A stretch of 36,502 nt of DNA from Heliobacterium mobile (GCF_009720735.1 NZ_WNKU01000032.1:1-36502); one strand, 5' to 3'; positions 16,525 through 26,274 are shown, numbered from the stretch's first letter. Translations and numbers: made by a program. Notes: generated by a model not told the origin, from the sequence alone.

Positions 16525-18288
16525 ATGGCTTGGATACGACATATCACCTTCCGGTATTGGCTGACGATGACTTTGATCAGCTTGATCGGAATTGTCGCTA
16601 TGGCAGGGCATTATGTTCGCGTGGAAAGCGCTTATTTGGAAGATAATTTACGGAAAGAAGCCCTATCCCGGGGGAATGTGTTAGCTTCCGCCGTCAGTGT
16701 AGATATGCTCAAAGGAGATTACAGTCGAATCAACTCGCTGGCTTATTCCATCCTGGCAACGGCGGATGTGCAATATGTGACTGTCTATGATACGGATGGC
16801 CGAATCGTCAACCAGAGCGGGGAAAATAACGGTCGGGACTTACTCGTCGAGACGGTTCCAATCATGTATTTCTATAAACCACTGGGTATGGTCGAGGTGG
16901 CCATGCGTGCCGATAAGCTGCAGGCGCAGAAAAAGTTGCGTCTTTGGTATACAGGATCGGTGGCCTTCACGGTCTTTTGCTTAGCGATGGCCTTGTCGAC
17001 ATTCCTGAGCCGGCGTATGACGGCGCCGCTGCGGCGGATGACGATGGCTGCCCAAGAGATGACCGAAGGAAATCGGGTTTGTGTACAGGTAGAAGGGCCT
17101 GACGAGATCGCTGCGCTGGCTTCGGCTTTTAACCAGATGTCGGCCGCCGTGGCGCAACAGGAAGAGTTGCTGAATCGGGAGATTCAGAAGGCCACGGCAA
17201 CCATACAAGAGAAGCTAGCGACGCTGGAAGCGATGGATCAGATTTTCCGAGCCGTATTGGGGAACACCTTGCGACGGGAAGAAGTGGTCCGGGCGATTTT
17301 AGAGCACGTGAAAGACCTCGTTCCAACGCATTACATTACGGTGGCCATGTGGGAAGATGAAAAGAAGACGGCCAATTTTTATATCTGGGAAACGCAGAGC
17401 GGCGGGATGATCGTCGATACGGTCCCCATAGAGACGACACTGATTCCCCGCTTGATGGAAGAACGGAAGCCGCTCATTCGCCCAAACCTGCGAAAGCTGG
17501 CACTGTTTCCGCATGAAGAAGAATTGCTTGTTTTAGGAGTCCATTCCTCCCTCTCGGTGCCGCTCGCTGCGAATGACAAGGTCATTGGTATCATCACGGT
17601 AGGACATCGAGAGCCGGAATTCTACGGCGACGAACATGTCCAACGTCTATCCGAAATGGCTCAGGTGGTTTCGATGGCCCTAGTGAGCGCTAATACCTAT
17701 GGAGCGTTGCAGGACTCCTTCTGGGCCATGATCAAGACCCTTTCCCGGGCGATCGATTTGCGGGACGCCTATACGGGTGGTCACTCAGAGCAGGTTATGC
17801 TGCTGTCGAGAGCTATCGCCCGGCATGCCGGATTGACAGAAGGGGAGATCGAGACGATCGGCGTCGCCGGCTTGCTCCACGATGTAGGCAAAATCGGCAT
17901 CAAGGAGAGCGTGCTGCAAAAACCGGGACCGCTTAACGATGTGGAGTTCGCCGAGATGAAAGGGCATTCAGCCATGGGTGCCGAACTGTTGCGGCCGATC
18001 AAGCTGTTCCGAGAAGTGGCCACAATCGTCTACCATCATCATGAACGCTATGATGGCCGGGGCTATCCCCAGTGTTTAAGCGGAGAGGACATCCCCTTAG
18101 CCAGCCGAGTCATCGCTATCGCCGATGCCATCGATGCCATGGCGAGCGATCGGCCCTACCGCAAAAGACTTCCTGCGGAGAGAATCCGGGAAGAATTGGT
18201 GAGACACGCAGGAAGTCAATTCGACCCCCGTTTGGTGGATGCCATCTTGCCCCACTTTAACGAATTGATCGGCGTGGCTTTCCGGTAA
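16525..18288 (+). CDS. Membrane HD-GYP phosphodiesterase with HAMP and GAF domains
   Basis: A 587-residue signalling protein. TM1 lies at about residues 8-27, a small extracytoplasmic sensor at about 28-145 and TM2 at about 147-167. HAMP (about 168-220), a coiled-coil linker, a GAF domain (about 245-385) and a C-terminal HD-GYP domain (about 400-587) follow. Catalytic landmarks are complete: H420 in GGHSEQ, H452-D453 in LLHDVGKIG, the HHHERYDGRGYP motif with G513-Y514-P515, and DAIDAMASDRPYR. The expected activity is hydrolysis of cyclic di-GMP or a related dinucleotide, tuned by an external ligand and by GAF. ATG 16525 follows AAGGGG; a GTG at 16513 overlaps that site. It converges on a hybrid kinase at 18442, and both share one terminator. 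Confidence 0.9.
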   Translation: MAWIRHITFRYWLTMTLISLIGIVAMAGHYVRVESAYLEDNLRKEALSRGNVLASAVSVDMLKGDYSRINSLAYSILATADVQYVTVYDTDGRIVNQSGENNGRDLLVETVPIMYFYKPLGMVEVAMRADKLQAQKKLRLWYTGSVAFTVFCLAMALSTFLSRRMTAPLRRMTMAAQEMTEGNRVCVQVEGPDEIAALASAFNQMSAAVAQQEELLNREIQKATATIQEKLATLEAMDQIFRAVLGNTLRREEVVRAILEHVKDLVPTHYITVAMWEDEKKTANFYIWETQSGGMIVDTVPIETTLIPRLMEERKPLIRPNLRKLALFPHEEELLVLGVHSSLSVPLAANDKVIGIITVGHREPEFYGDEHVQRLSEMAQVVSMALVSANTYGALQDSFWAMIKTLSRAIDLRDAYTGGHSEQVMLLSRAIARHAGLTEGEIETIGVAGLLHDVGKIGIKESVLQKPGPLNDVEFAEMKGHSAMGAELLRPIKLFREVATIVYHHHERYDGRGYPQCLSGEDIPLASRVIAIADAIDAMASDRPYRKRLPAERIREELVRHAGSQFDPRLVDAILPHFNELIGVAFR

Positions 18289-18365
18289 ATTGGACTCGAT
18301 GAGTTCAACGAGGGAACAAAGCCCCCATATTCATTGGTTCATAGGCATAAAAAATGGTTTTTTCA

Positions 18366-18408
18366 CAAAAAACGAGAGGGGTTCGAAAAAGAGCCCCCCT
18401 CGTTTTTT
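18366..18408. terminator. Bidirectional terminator between convergent signalling genes
   Basis: CGAGAGGGG (18373-18381) pairs with CCCCCCTCG (18394-18402, one mismatch), flanked by AAAAAA on the left and TTTTTT on the right. It can therefore stop transcription from both sides. Confidence 0.88.
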
Positions 18409-18441
18409 ATGATCTTGACTGTTGATGATCACGGGTCCTGT

Positions 18442-20799
18442 TCAGGTATCCTTGTCCACAGTCACGGCGATTTCTGATCCCGGAAGATACCGCGACAAGG
18501 TATCTAAAAGAATCATTTTTTTCACGGGCTTGGGAAGGAGCATGTTGCAACCGGCCGCTACGGCCCGTTCCTGGTCTTCCGGGAACACGCTGGCTGTCAG
18601 CGCGATGATGGGGATGGCATTTCTGCCCTGCGACTGCTCCCACTGGCGGATCTCCCGGGTCGATGCATAGCCGTCTTTTATGGGCATTTGAATATCTATG
18701 AGAACGAGGTCGTAGTTTTTCAGCCGGAACTTTTCGAGGGCCGCCTCTCCGTTCTCGACGATATCGAGTCGGTAAGGCAGTCCTTTTAAGTACAGTTGGA
18801 CCAGCATGGCATTGACTTGAGAGTCCTCGGCGAGCAAGATGTTCCGGAAGGGATCCCTGTTGTGCACTGTCTGAGCGGGCAAGGGTACCTGCTTCGTACA
18901 CTCAGGCAACGGAATGGATGATAGCAATGTACTTCCCGGTGCAGGGGTTTCGAAATTCAAAGAATCAGGCGATTCCAGGTAGAAGGGCCGAAAGCGGGCG
19001 CTGAAGGTGAAGGTGCTTCCTTTTCCAGGTTGACTGACCACGCGGATGTGACCGCCCATGAGCTCGACCAGCTTTTTGCAGATGGAGAGACCCAGTCCGG
19101 TTCCTCCGTATTTGCGGGTGGTAGACACATCGCCTTGGGTAAAGGTGTCAAAAATACGTGCTTGCTGTTCTTGGGGGATGCCGATGCCGGTGTCGCTCAC
19201 AGAAAAGTGTAAGAATAACTCTGGTTCCTCTTGTGAATCCGATGAAATAAGCTTGTCTGTTTCCAGAGCGACGGTAAGGGTGATCTCTCCCTGTTCCGTA
19301 AATTTTACGGCATTTGCGAGGAGGTTAAGGAGGACTTGGCGGAGACTGTCCAGATCGCCTTCTAAAAATAAGGGGGCTTTGGTGGACAGATGGTGTTTTA
19401 GGCAAAGTCCTTTTTCTTGGGCTATGGGTGTAAAGAGATTTGTTGTTTCCCCAATTACATCGGCCAGATTGAAGATAATATGTTTTGGTTCCATTTTTCC
19501 GGACTCGATTTTTGAGAGATCGAGGATATCATTGATCAGGGCCAGCAGGTTATTCCCGGCGTTTCGGAAAATACCGATGTATTGCTTCTGCTCTTCGTTC
19601 AGGGGAGTTTCCCAGAGCAGGTCAGCCATGCCGATGATGGCGTTAAGGGGCGTACGGATCTCATGAGACATATTGGCGAGAAAGGCACTTTTGGCCCGGC
19701 TGGCCACTTCAGCCTCTTCTTTAGCTTGGACAAGAGCTGTTTCCATCTGCCGGCGTTCCCGTAACTCCTTTTCCAAGGCCGATGTCTTTTGGCGGATTTC
19801 ATCTTCCAATTCGTTCGTCTGGACGATGATTTTTCCGGTCAATGGTCGAAGCAGTATGGTCATGCCGATTACGCCCATGATAATCAAGGCGACGATGATC
19901 CCGGCGATTAAGGCCACTTGACTTTGGACAGGCACATAGAGTTCTTCGGCGTCCATACGGACGAGGATGGCCCAGGAGGTTCCTTCGATGGGACCGTAGG
20001 AGATGATGTCATGGCTTCTGTTATGATCTTCCGGAACGAGGACACCGGTCTCGCCGGCGACAGCTTTTTGCATGGCTTGGCCGATCTCTGAGCTGAGGGA
20101 GACCTCTGAACCTTTAATACGATCGGTCTTTTTCGGAGGGAAGAAGAGAGCCCCTTGGTCGTCTAGCACACGACCGAGCAGCATCTCCCCGGATTGACCG
20201 AGACCAGCGTTATCAGCCGCGATATAGGCTAATTCATTCAGAGTAAAAATCACCTTATCCACACCGAGAAGCTCGCCTTGGGTTCCAATAATGGCCCCGC
20301 TCACGACCAACAGCGGCCCAACTCCCGCTTGGATGATGGGATTGCCGATTTGAGTATTTTCAGTGAGATCTTTAGGGAATAATTGTTCTCCTTCCAGCAA
20401 AGGGAGTCCAATCTGAGCGACCAATCTGCCCTGGGCATCAAATCGGGTAATGCCCACCACGCCAGTCGACTGGTTCATTGCGTCGGACAGGCGTACTGCT
20501 GTTTCAGCGGCTAATTGATTGAGGGTTATTTTCCCGTGAATATAATCGGTTAGCGCTTTTTTGATCTGACTGCGGCTGGTGATCTGCAAGGTGATCTCTT
20601 GGCTCTTCGAAAGAAATTGTTCAACGGCCATCGTTCTTGAGCGGGCCGCAAAAAGCAGCCGTTCGTTTTCCGAATTCTTTAGATGTTGATATAGGGGTAA
20701 GATACTGACGAGCGCGATGATCAGGCCGATCGCGAAGATCCCCAAGGCTGAGTACCGCGTGATAGCTTTTTGTAGATGCTTTGCTGATTGCAATCTCAT
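18442..20799 (-). CDS. Transmembrane hybrid sensor histidine kinase
   Basis: A 785-residue membrane sensor. TM1 lies at about residues 13-33, a large extracytoplasmic region at about 34-285 (Cache-like, with an [18 protein letters not shown] segment typical of double-Cache sensors), and TM2 at about 288-312. A coiled-coil linker leads to HisKA with phospho-acceptor H379 ([12 protein letters not shown]), HATPase_c ([25 protein letters not shown]) and a receiver domain with D702 (LVLIDIQMP). No Hpt or DNA-binding output is present. ATG 20799 has GGAGG 8 bases upstream; the GTG at 20808 overlaps this site and is not the start. The gene is divergent from the ABC transporter at 21054 and convergent with the HD-GYP protein. 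The signal is unknown, though Cache domains often bind small organic acids or amino acids. Confidence 0.88.
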   Translation of the reverse strand: MRLQSAKHLQKAITRYSALGIFAIGLIIALVSILPLYQHLKNSENERLLFAARSRTMAVEQFLSKSQEITLQITSRSQIKKALTDYIHGKITLNQLAAETAVRLSDAMNQSTGVVGITRFDAQGRLVAQIGLPLLEGEQLFPKDLTENTQIGNPIIQAGVGPLLVVSGAIIGTQGELLGVDKVIFTLNELAYIAADNAGLGQSGEMLLGRVLDDQGALFFPPKKTDRIKGSEVSLSSEIGQAMQKAVAGETGVLVPEDHNRSHDIISYGPIEGTSWAILVRMDAEELYVPVQSQVALIAGIIVALIIMGVIGMTILLRPLTGKIIVQTNELEDEIRQKTSALEKELRERRQMETALVQAKEEAEVASRAKSAFLANMSHEIRTPLNAIIGMADLLWETPLNEEQKQYIGIFRNAGNNLLALINDILDLSKIESGKMEPKHIIFNLADVIGETTNLFTPIAQEKGLCLKHHLSTKAPLFLEGDLDSLRQVLLNLLANAVKFTEQGEITLTVALETDKLISSDSQEEPELFLHFSVSDTGIGIPQEQQARIFDTFTQGDVSTTRKYGGTGLGLSICKKLVELMGGHIRVVSQPGKGSTFTFSARFRPFYLESPDSLNFETPAPGSTLLSSIPLPECTKQVPLPAQTVHNRDPFRNILLAEDSQVNAMLVQLYLKGLPYRLDIVENGEAALEKFRLKNYDLVLIDIQMPIKDGYASTREIRQWEQSQGRNAIPIIALTASVFPEDQERAVAAGCNMLLPKPVKKMILLDTLSRYLPGSEIAVTVDKDT

Positions 20800-21053
20800 G
20801 TTCAGCACCTCCGCATGAGCCCGGGTCGACGGATGCAGTTTCGGTTTTCTTTACGGTCCGTTGCAAGAATGGTCTATTTGACAAAGGTGCCGAACATTTC
20901 GTGATTTTGCATAAAATGATTGTTAGTTTTATCATAACAGTGAAAACGGAAACGGGAAAAGGGGAACCTGGGAAAAATAATATGATTTGTTTGAATTTTT
21001 ACTGAGAATGTGGATTTGGATTTTGAATAGAGTCAGGAGAGGATGACCTCAGT

Positions 21054-22052
21054 ATGATTGAGGCTTTGGGTTTAACAAAAGAGTTTCGCCTTTTTCAGCG
21101 CCGCGAAGGGGTCATGGGCGCCATTCGAGATTTATGGGATAGGGACTACCAGACGGTCAAGGCCGTCGACCAGATCGACCTCAAGGTAAACCGCGGTGAG
21201 ATGGTGGGCTATATTGGCGCCAACGGCGCCGGCAAGTCGACGACGATCAAGATGCTGTCAGGGATCCTGGTGCCCTCGTCCGGTCATTTGGTCGTCAATG
21301 GCTTTGTGCCCCATAAGGAGCGGGTGGAGTTTTGCCGCCGTATCGGTGTTGTCTTCGGACAGCGCAGTCAACTCTGGTGGGATTTGGCGGTCAGCGAATC
21401 CTTTCGCCTGTTAAGCCGGGTGTACCGGATCCCCGAACCGGTCTATCGCCAGCGCTTAGATCGATTTGTGGAACTCTTGGAGATGGCTGATTTTCTACAT
21501 ATCCCTGTGCGCAAGCTTTCTTTGGGACAGCGCATGCGTTGTGAGTTGACAGCGGCCTTGCTCCATCACCCGGATCTGGTCTTTCTCGATGAGCCGACGA
21601 TCGGTTTAGACGTGCTGGCGAAGGACCGCATCCGGCGGTTTCTCTTGGAGATCAACCGGGAACTGGGCGCGACCGTTTTGCTCACGACGCACGACCTCTC
21701 GGATATCGAAGCGCTATGCTCTCGGGTGGTCATGATCGACAAAGGAAAAATCGTCTATGACGGTTCCCTCGGTAACCTGCAGGACAGCTTTGGACAAGGC
21801 CGGACGATTAAGGTGGACTTTTCCGCGCCGGTAAGCTTGGCCGAGTTACAGGCATCCTTTGGCCATAGACCGGTACATTGGGAGACACCGGAAAGCCGGC
21901 GGGCGATCGCCACCTTTTCGGCAAAGGAAGTGGCGCCGGCGGAAGTCATGAAAATCTTAATCGATCAGTACCCGGTATTGGATATTGCCATCGATGCGAC
22001 CAAGATCGAAGAGATCGTCAAGGAAATCTACCAGGGGTCGGTGATGGTATGA
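21054..22052 (+). CDS. ABC transporter ATP-binding protein (COG4586-like)
   Basis: A 332-residue nucleotide-binding subunit. It has Walker A GANGAGKSTT (about residues 54-63), a Q-loop region GQRSQLWWD, the signature LSLGQRMRCEL (about 155-165), Walker B LVFLDEPTIGLD (about 173-184) and the H-loop TTHD (about 211-214). The N-terminal LFQRREGVMGAIRDLWDRD insert before the first strand and the C-terminal extension after 240 are typical of the uncharacterised three-component systems in which one such ATPase serves two distinct ABC-2 permeases. It probably powers export of an unknown substrate. The stop overlaps the next start (ATGA), so the three genes are translationally coupled. Confidence 0.9.
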   Translation: MIEALGLTKEFRLFQRREGVMGAIRDLWDRDYQTVKAVDQIDLKVNRGEMVGYIGANGAGKSTTIKMLSGILVPSSGHLVVNGFVPHKERVEFCRRIGVVFGQRSQLWWDLAVSESFRLLSRVYRIPEPVYRQRLDRFVELLEMADFLHIPVRKLSLGQRMRCELTAALLHHPDLVFLDEPTIGLDVLAKDRIRRFLLEINRELGATVLLTTHDLSDIEALCSRVVMIDKGKIVYDGSLGNLQDSFGQGRTIKVDFSAPVSLAELQASFGHRPVHWETPESRRAIATFSAKEVAPAEVMKILIDQYPVLDIAIDATKIEEIVKEIYQGSVMV

Positions 22053-22852
22053 ACGCCTGGATGAAGCTGCAGTATGAGGTCATGCGCATTCAGTTCATGA
22101 AGATGCTCGCCTACCGGGTTGTCTATTTTACGGGGGTCTTTAACTATGCCATCAACATCGGTGCCTATTATTTTCTCTGGGAGGCGATCTATCGCCACCG
22201 CTCCCTCATCGGCGGCCTCACCTTGGAGCAGATGGTCACCTATGTCGCCGTCGCATGGATCAGCCGGACCTTTTATTTTAACAACGTAGATCGAGAAATC
22301 GCTGATGATGTACGGACGGGAAAAGTGGCTGTGGAACTGGCTCGTCCCTATGATTATCTCACCTTTAAGATCTCTGGAGCCTTGGGAGAGGCCCTCTTCC
22401 GGCTGATCTTCTTCACGGTGCCGGGGTCGATCTTCGTCTATCTTCTCTTTCCTGTCGCTTGGCCGGCATCGGTGGCGTCTCTCGGCTGGTTTGGCCTCAG
22501 TATTATTTTGAGCTTTGCCGTCAACAACGCCATCAATCTGTTGACAGGGATGACGGCCTTTTACACCCTCAATACGACAGGAATCATCCGGGCGAAACAC
22601 ATCTCCATCGACTTGCTATCAGGGCTCATCGTGCCCATTTCCCTCTTTCCCGAAGGATTTCAGCTATGGCTCAAATGGCTACCCTTTCAGTCGATCGCCT
22701 TCGTGCCGACGATGATCTACACGGGAGCGCTGCAGGGGGACGCCTTATTCGATGCGTTAAGCCGCCAGTTCCTGTGGGCATTGCTGCTGTCGGTGATAGC
22801 TTGGGGTCTCTTTGCCGTGGCCCGGAGAAAGATGGTGGTGCAAGGTGGCTAG
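22049..22852 (+). CDS. ABC-2 type permease, first subunit (COG4587-like)
   Basis: A 267-residue membrane protein with about six helices. It begins with an amphipathic segment (MKLQYEVMRIQFMKMLAYR) and contains the VAWISRTFYFNNVDREIADD loop and LARPYDYL motif seen in the uncharacterised ABC-2 permeases paired with COG4586 ATPases. ATG 22049 overlaps the ATPase stop in ATGA, and its end overlaps the next gene by 8 bases. It should form the transmembrane heterodimer with the product of the following gene. The substrate is not known. Confidence 0.85.
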   Translation: MNAWMKLQYEVMRIQFMKMLAYRVVYFTGVFNYAINIGAYYFLWEAIYRHRSLIGGLTLEQMVTYVAVAWISRTFYFNNVDREIADDVRTGKVAVELARPYDYLTFKISGALGEALFRLIFFTVPGSIFVYLLFPVAWPASVASLGWFGLSIILSFAVNNAINLLTGMTAFYTLNTTGIIRAKHISIDLLSGLIVPISLFPEGFQLWLKWLPFQSIAFVPTMIYTGALQGDALFDALSRQFLWALLLSVIAWGLFAVARRKMVVQGG

Positions 22853-23630
22853 AGAGATTGTCTGGAACTATCTTCAACAGTATGTAAAAACAAAGCTGGC
22901 CTACCGGGCTGATTTCATCATCGAGTCGATAGCTGATTTATTGTACCAGGCGGTGAGTTTGGCCTTTGTGCTCATCGTCTTTACCCAGGTGCCCGATATC
23001 GCCGGATGGACTCGGGACGAAATCATCGGCATCGTGGGATATTTTATGGTCCCCTTTGCCTTGTTCAACTGTCTCTTTCGAGGCTCTTGGTACATTCGCG
23101 ATCAGTACATCGTGGAAGGGCAGTTGGACCGGGTGTTGATCCGGCCGGTGAACCCGCTGCTGCAGATCTACCTGGAGATGATCGAACTAGAACCCCTCTC
23201 CGGGGCCGTTTTTGGGATCGCCCTGATGGGCTACGCCCGGAGCCGTCTTGGGATTGAACTGATCTGGTGGGAGCCTTTGGTATTCGTCATCTTAGTCGCC
23301 GGTTCGGTGCTCGTCTACGGAGGGATTTTTACGGCCTTGGCAGCGACCGGTTTTTGGGCGGAAGGTCGCTCCGGTGTATCCCCCTTGATCTACAACCTGA
23401 CCGGATACGGACGCTATCCTGTTTCTATCTATAAAGGTGCGGTGCGATGGGTGCTCACTTGGGTCATTCCCTTCGCCTTTGTCGGCTTTTATCCGGGCGC
23501 TCTTTTTCTGCGTCACGATGAGCTCGCCCTATACGCCGGGCTGACGCCGGTCGTCGGGTTGGTCATCTTTGCATTGGGCTATCGCTACTGGCTCTATGGG
23601 CTGTCACGGTACCGGGGAACCGGCTCCTAA
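22845..23630 (+). CDS. ABC-2 type permease, second subunit (COG3694-like)
   Basis: A 261-residue protein with about six membrane helices. The N-terminus, AREIVWNYLQQYVKTKLAYR, is organised like that of its partner (an amphipathic helix, then TM1). A GQLDRVLIRPVNPLLQIY segment corresponds to LARPYDYL of the first permease, so the two arose by duplication. I chose GTG 22845, which overlaps the upstream stop by 8 bases; the frame extends to ATG 22812, but that would overlap the previous gene by 41 bases. It completes the three-gene transporter. No terminator with a T-run is seen directly after it. Confidence 0.85.
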   Translation: MAREIVWNYLQQYVKTKLAYRADFIIESIADLLYQAVSLAFVLIVFTQVPDIAGWTRDEIIGIVGYFMVPFALFNCLFRGSWYIRDQYIVEGQLDRVLIRPVNPLLQIYLEMIELEPLSGAVFGIALMGYARSRLGIELIWWEPLVFVILVAGSVLVYGGIFTALAATGFWAEGRSGVSPLIYNLTGYGRYPVSIYKGAVRWVLTWVIPFAFVGFYPGALFLRHDELALYAGLTPVVGLVIFALGYRYWLYGLSRYRGTGS

Positions 23631-23695
23631 GGAGCCTATGGGACGTCCAAGAAGCGTCAAAATATGGACTCCTCTGTAAGTTAAAATTTACCGGG

Positions 23696-23724
23696 TTGAC
23701 CAAAGCGGTGATTGGAGGTACAAT
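23696..23724 (+). promoter_or_regulatory. Strong promoter for the leader RNA and SRP RNA
   Basis: TTGACC (23696-23701) and TACAAT (23719-23724) are separated by exactly 17 bases. The start is predicted near 23731. No second promoter was found directly before the SRP RNA. Confidence 0.75.
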
Positions 23725-23730
23725 AATATA

Positions 23731-23890
23731 GCTGTCGAAGTTACGTCGACAGTGTGAATCGGATTCTTTAGGCGAAATTCGATGGGATAGGAGTCCTGCG
23801 GCTGCAATGCCATGGAATCCCGCTTTACAAGTAGTTAGCCCATCGATATACTAGTGATACGCAGTTTTCGCCGATTGGATTGTTAGTTTT
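23731..23890 (+). ncRNA. Structured RNA upstream of SRP RNA (precursor leader or separate small RNA)
   Basis: No protein gene is visible here, yet pairing is extensive. A perfect 7-bp hairpin CTGTCGA/TCGACAG lies at the 5' end (23732-23752). A long irregular rod follows: GGCGAAA (23771-23777) with TTTCGCC (23866-23872), CGATGGG (23780-23786) with CCCATCG (23839-23845), and an inner GCGG/CCGC pair. The internal loop between the first two rod stems is very uneven, 2 against 20 bases. In Bacillus the SRP RNA is cut from a longer precursor, so this may be a 5' extension. The rod with a central bubble also recalls 6S RNA, but I could not match conserved 6S sequence. Confidence 0.45.
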
Positions 23891-24160
23891 GGCCGTGCTA
23901 CACGGGGCGTTAGCGGTGCCTTGTAACCCGCAATCCGCTACAGCGGGGTGGACGCCCGTCATGAGGGCCTGTCTTGTGGGGTCTGGCTTCTGCAAGTGGT
24001 GCTGACAGTTGGGTCCTGCGCAACGGAAACCTATAAACCCCGCCAGGTCCGGAAGGAAGCAACGGTAAGTAGGCCATTTCGGGTGCCGCAGGGGAGCCTG
24101 GCTCGAGCTAACTACAGAGGTAACGCTCGGAAGGCAGCGTTCGAGGTCGGGTGCACGGCC
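23891..24160 (+). ncRNA. ffs: Signal recognition particle RNA (large, Bacillus type)
   Basis: This is 270 nt with complementary ends GGCCGTGC (23891-23898) and GCACGGCC (24153-24160). The 5' part contains the Alu-domain sequence GGTGCCTTGTAACCCGCAAT with its U-turn TGTAA. The S-domain core is unmistakable: GGGTCCTGCGCAACGGAAACC, then CAGGTCCGGAAGGAAGCA (helix 8 with the GGAA tetraloop that binds Ffh), then GTGCCGCAGGGGAGCCTGG. The length and presence of the Alu domain match the 271-nt Bacillus subtilis scRNA. It lies directly before dnaX, as in Bacillus. Confidence 0.97.
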
Positions 24161-24234
24161 ATTTAATATTTATGACAACATGTATAATTGACCAAGCTTT
24201 ATAAAGAGGCTTCGGTTGTGCAATTCTAGGAAGG

Positions 24235-24260
24235 AAAGATGGTGAAAGACCATCTTTTTT
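24235..24260 (+). terminator. Rho-independent terminator between SRP RNA and dnaX
   Basis: AAAGATGGT (24235-24243) and ACCATCTTT (24249-24257) form a 9-bp stem with a five-base loop, ending in TTTTTT. It lies about 75 bases after the mature SRP RNA and 20 bases before the dnaX start, so it may also limit read-through into dnaX. Confidence 0.88.
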
Positions 24261-24279
24261 CTGTATGTGGGAGGAAGAC

Positions 24280-26274
24280 ATGGCATATCTGGCATTGTAC
24301 CGGGAGTGGCGCCCCCAGACCTTTCATGAGTTGGTCGGCCAGGAACATGTGAGCCGAACCTTGCTCAACGCCATCACCTATAAACGGATCGCCCACGCCT
24401 ACCTCTTTTGCGGCCCTCGGGGGACGGGAAAGACGACGACCGCCAAGATCCTGGCGAAAGCCTTAAACTGCACTACCGATGGAAAAATCAAACCTTGCAA
24501 TCAATGTGCCAACTGCCAGGCCATCAACAGCGGCGCCTCTCACGACGTCTTGGAGATCGATGCTGCCTCCAACCGGGGCGTCGACGAGATCCGGGAACTG
24601 CGGGAGCAGGTGAAATATGCCCCCCAAGAAGGAACATACAAGGTGTACATCATCGATGAAGTACACATGTTGACGACGGAGGCCTTCAATGCGCTCTTAA
24701 AGACACTGGAAGAGCCGCCGGCGAACGTCATTTTTGTTCTCGCGACGACGGAAGTGCATAAGATTCCGGCGACCATTTTGTCTCGATGCCAGCGTTTCGA
24801 CTTTCGACGCCTCGCTGTCGACGAGATCGCCAATCGCCTCGATAAAATCTGCGGCCACCACGGCATTGAAGCCACTCGGGACACGCTGCTTTTCATCGCC
24901 CGCAAGGCCGAAGGCGGGATGAGGGATGCCCTAGGGATTTTGGATCAGTGCGTGTCCTTCGCCGGACAGCAGATCGGCACAAGCGATGTGACCGCCATTT
25001 TAGGTGCTGTCGCCGACGAGGTGCTTTTTGAATTGAGCCAGGGCTTAGCAGAAGGGCGCTTATCCGATGTGCTCTTGAAGCTCAATGAGTTGATCAACCG
25101 TGGCAAGGAAGTCCGTCCGCTGACGCAGGATCTGATCGAGCATTTCCGGGATCGGTTGATCTTGAAGACGGTACCTTCGGCAGAAGATCTGGTGGACATG
25201 CCCGGGGACATTGCGGCCCTGGTAAGGGAAAAGAACGACGCCTATCAAGCGGAAGAATTGCAAGGGTGCATCTCCTTGCTGAGCCAGGCCGAAAACGACA
25301 TGAAGTGGACCACCCATCCTCGCATCCTGCTGGAAGTCGCCTTCGTGCGCATCTCCCGCCGGGAGTGGCCAAACAGCGGCGAAGGAGCGTCCGTGGGCAG
25401 TACCGCGGCGGCTGGCCGTCGAGCGGCTGTGCTCAACGGAAGGATAAACGGCGGCAGCCCCCAGGGGGGTGCGGCAGCTGCTTCGATGAATGGTGCAGGG
25501 GCGTTTTCGGGAAGTGGGACGGCCATACATTCAGGACAAGGAATATCGCCGTCGCCGGGGGGAGCAGCTGGCGGCTCAAGCGAGATGGAATTGCGGGCCC
25601 TTCGCCGGCGCATCGAGAGCCTGGAAGCAAAGCTGAGAGATTTACAACAGGCAGTGGAGAGCTCCGGTGGCTCCATCGGTGAAGCCAAAGAGAGCCCCTT
25701 TGTCGATAAGCAAATCCGTCCTGCCGCACCGATCCGCCCGGTGCCCGTTGCGGCGCCCGAGGAGACGATGACAGCGGCACCGTCGAAGACGTCCGAACCT
25801 CCCTTGAGTTTTGACCAAGTCAACGATTGCTGGCCTGATGTGTTAGGACAAGCCGTAGAACGGATTTCGCCGCTGAAGCGGTCCATTCTGCGGGGACAAG
25901 CCCGCCTGGCCGAGGTAGAGCAAAACCGGATTATTCTGGTCCACGACAATCCGCTCTTTAATCAGACGAATGATCCGAGGCTGGCCGATGTATCGACGGT
26001 CCTCAAGGAGGAGTTTTCCAAAGCCTTAAACCGGCCAGTGGTCGTCGTCCTTTCTCATGAAAGCCAGTGGAAGCCAAGCCCGGCGGCACAACGGGGAGGC
26101 GCCCCAAAGGGTGAGGCCCAAAGGGAAGCGGGTACATCAGAAGCCCAAGCTACGCAAGCTGTTCCCCTTTGGGCCGATCCCACCTATATTCGGGAAAAGG
26201 TCTTTCACGATCCGAATTTACCGATAGAATTTGTTGACGATGATCTCGATCAAGGAAAAAGGCCGGAGGCATGA
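24280..26274 (+). CDS. dnaX: DNA polymerase III subunits gamma and tau
   Basis: A 664-residue clamp-loader ATPase. It opens with the invariant YLALYREWRPQTFHELVGQE. Walker A GPRGTGKTTTAK lies at about residues 44-55. The zinc module cysteines are C64, C73, C76 and C79. Walker B is IIDEVHML, and sensor 1 and the arginine-finger segment follow in ATTEVHKIPATILSRCQRF. Domain III follows to about residue 365. A low-complexity Gly/Ala/Ser linker (about 368-440) and a coiled coil (about 440-470) lead to a tau-like C-terminus. No slippery run for programmed frameshifting was seen. ATG 24280 has GGAGG 5 bases upstream; an in-frame ATG at 24265 precedes that site. The ybaB-recR pair follows after about 1 kb of small genes, rather than directly as in Bacillus. 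Confidence 0.97.
   Translation: MAYLALYREWRPQTFHELVGQEHVSRTLLNAITYKRIAHAYLFCGPRGTGKTTTAKILAKALNCTTDGKIKPCNQCANCQAINSGASHDVLEIDAASNRGVDEIRELREQVKYAPQEGTYKVYIIDEVHMLTTEAFNALLKTLEEPPANVIFVLATTEVHKIPATILSRCQRFDFRRLAVDEIANRLDKICGHHGIEATRDTLLFIARKAEGGMRDALGILDQCVSFAGQQIGTSDVTAILGAVADEVLFELSQGLAEGRLSDVLLKLNELINRGKEVRPLTQDLIEHFRDRLILKTVPSAEDLVDMPGDIAALVREKNDAYQAEELQGCISLLSQAENDMKWTTHPRILLEVAFVRISRREWPNSGEGASVGSTAAAGRRAAVLNGRINGGSPQGGAAAASMNGAGAFSGSGTAIHSGQGISPSPGGAAGGSSEMELRALRRRIESLEAKLRDLQQAVESSGGSIGEAKESPFVDKQIRPAAPIRPVPVAAPEETMTAAPSKTSEPPLSFDQVNDCWPDVLGQAVERISPLKRSILRGQARLAEVEQNRIILVHDNPLFNQTNDPRLADVSTVLKEEFSKALNRPVVVVLSHESQWKPSPAAQRGGAPKGEAQREAGTSEAQATQAVPLWADPTYIREKVFHDPNLPIEFVDDDLDQGKRPEA

Noticed and set aside
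23948..24166. 72-codon frame on the plus strand
   Set aside because: It lies inside the SRP RNA, whose conserved core is certain.
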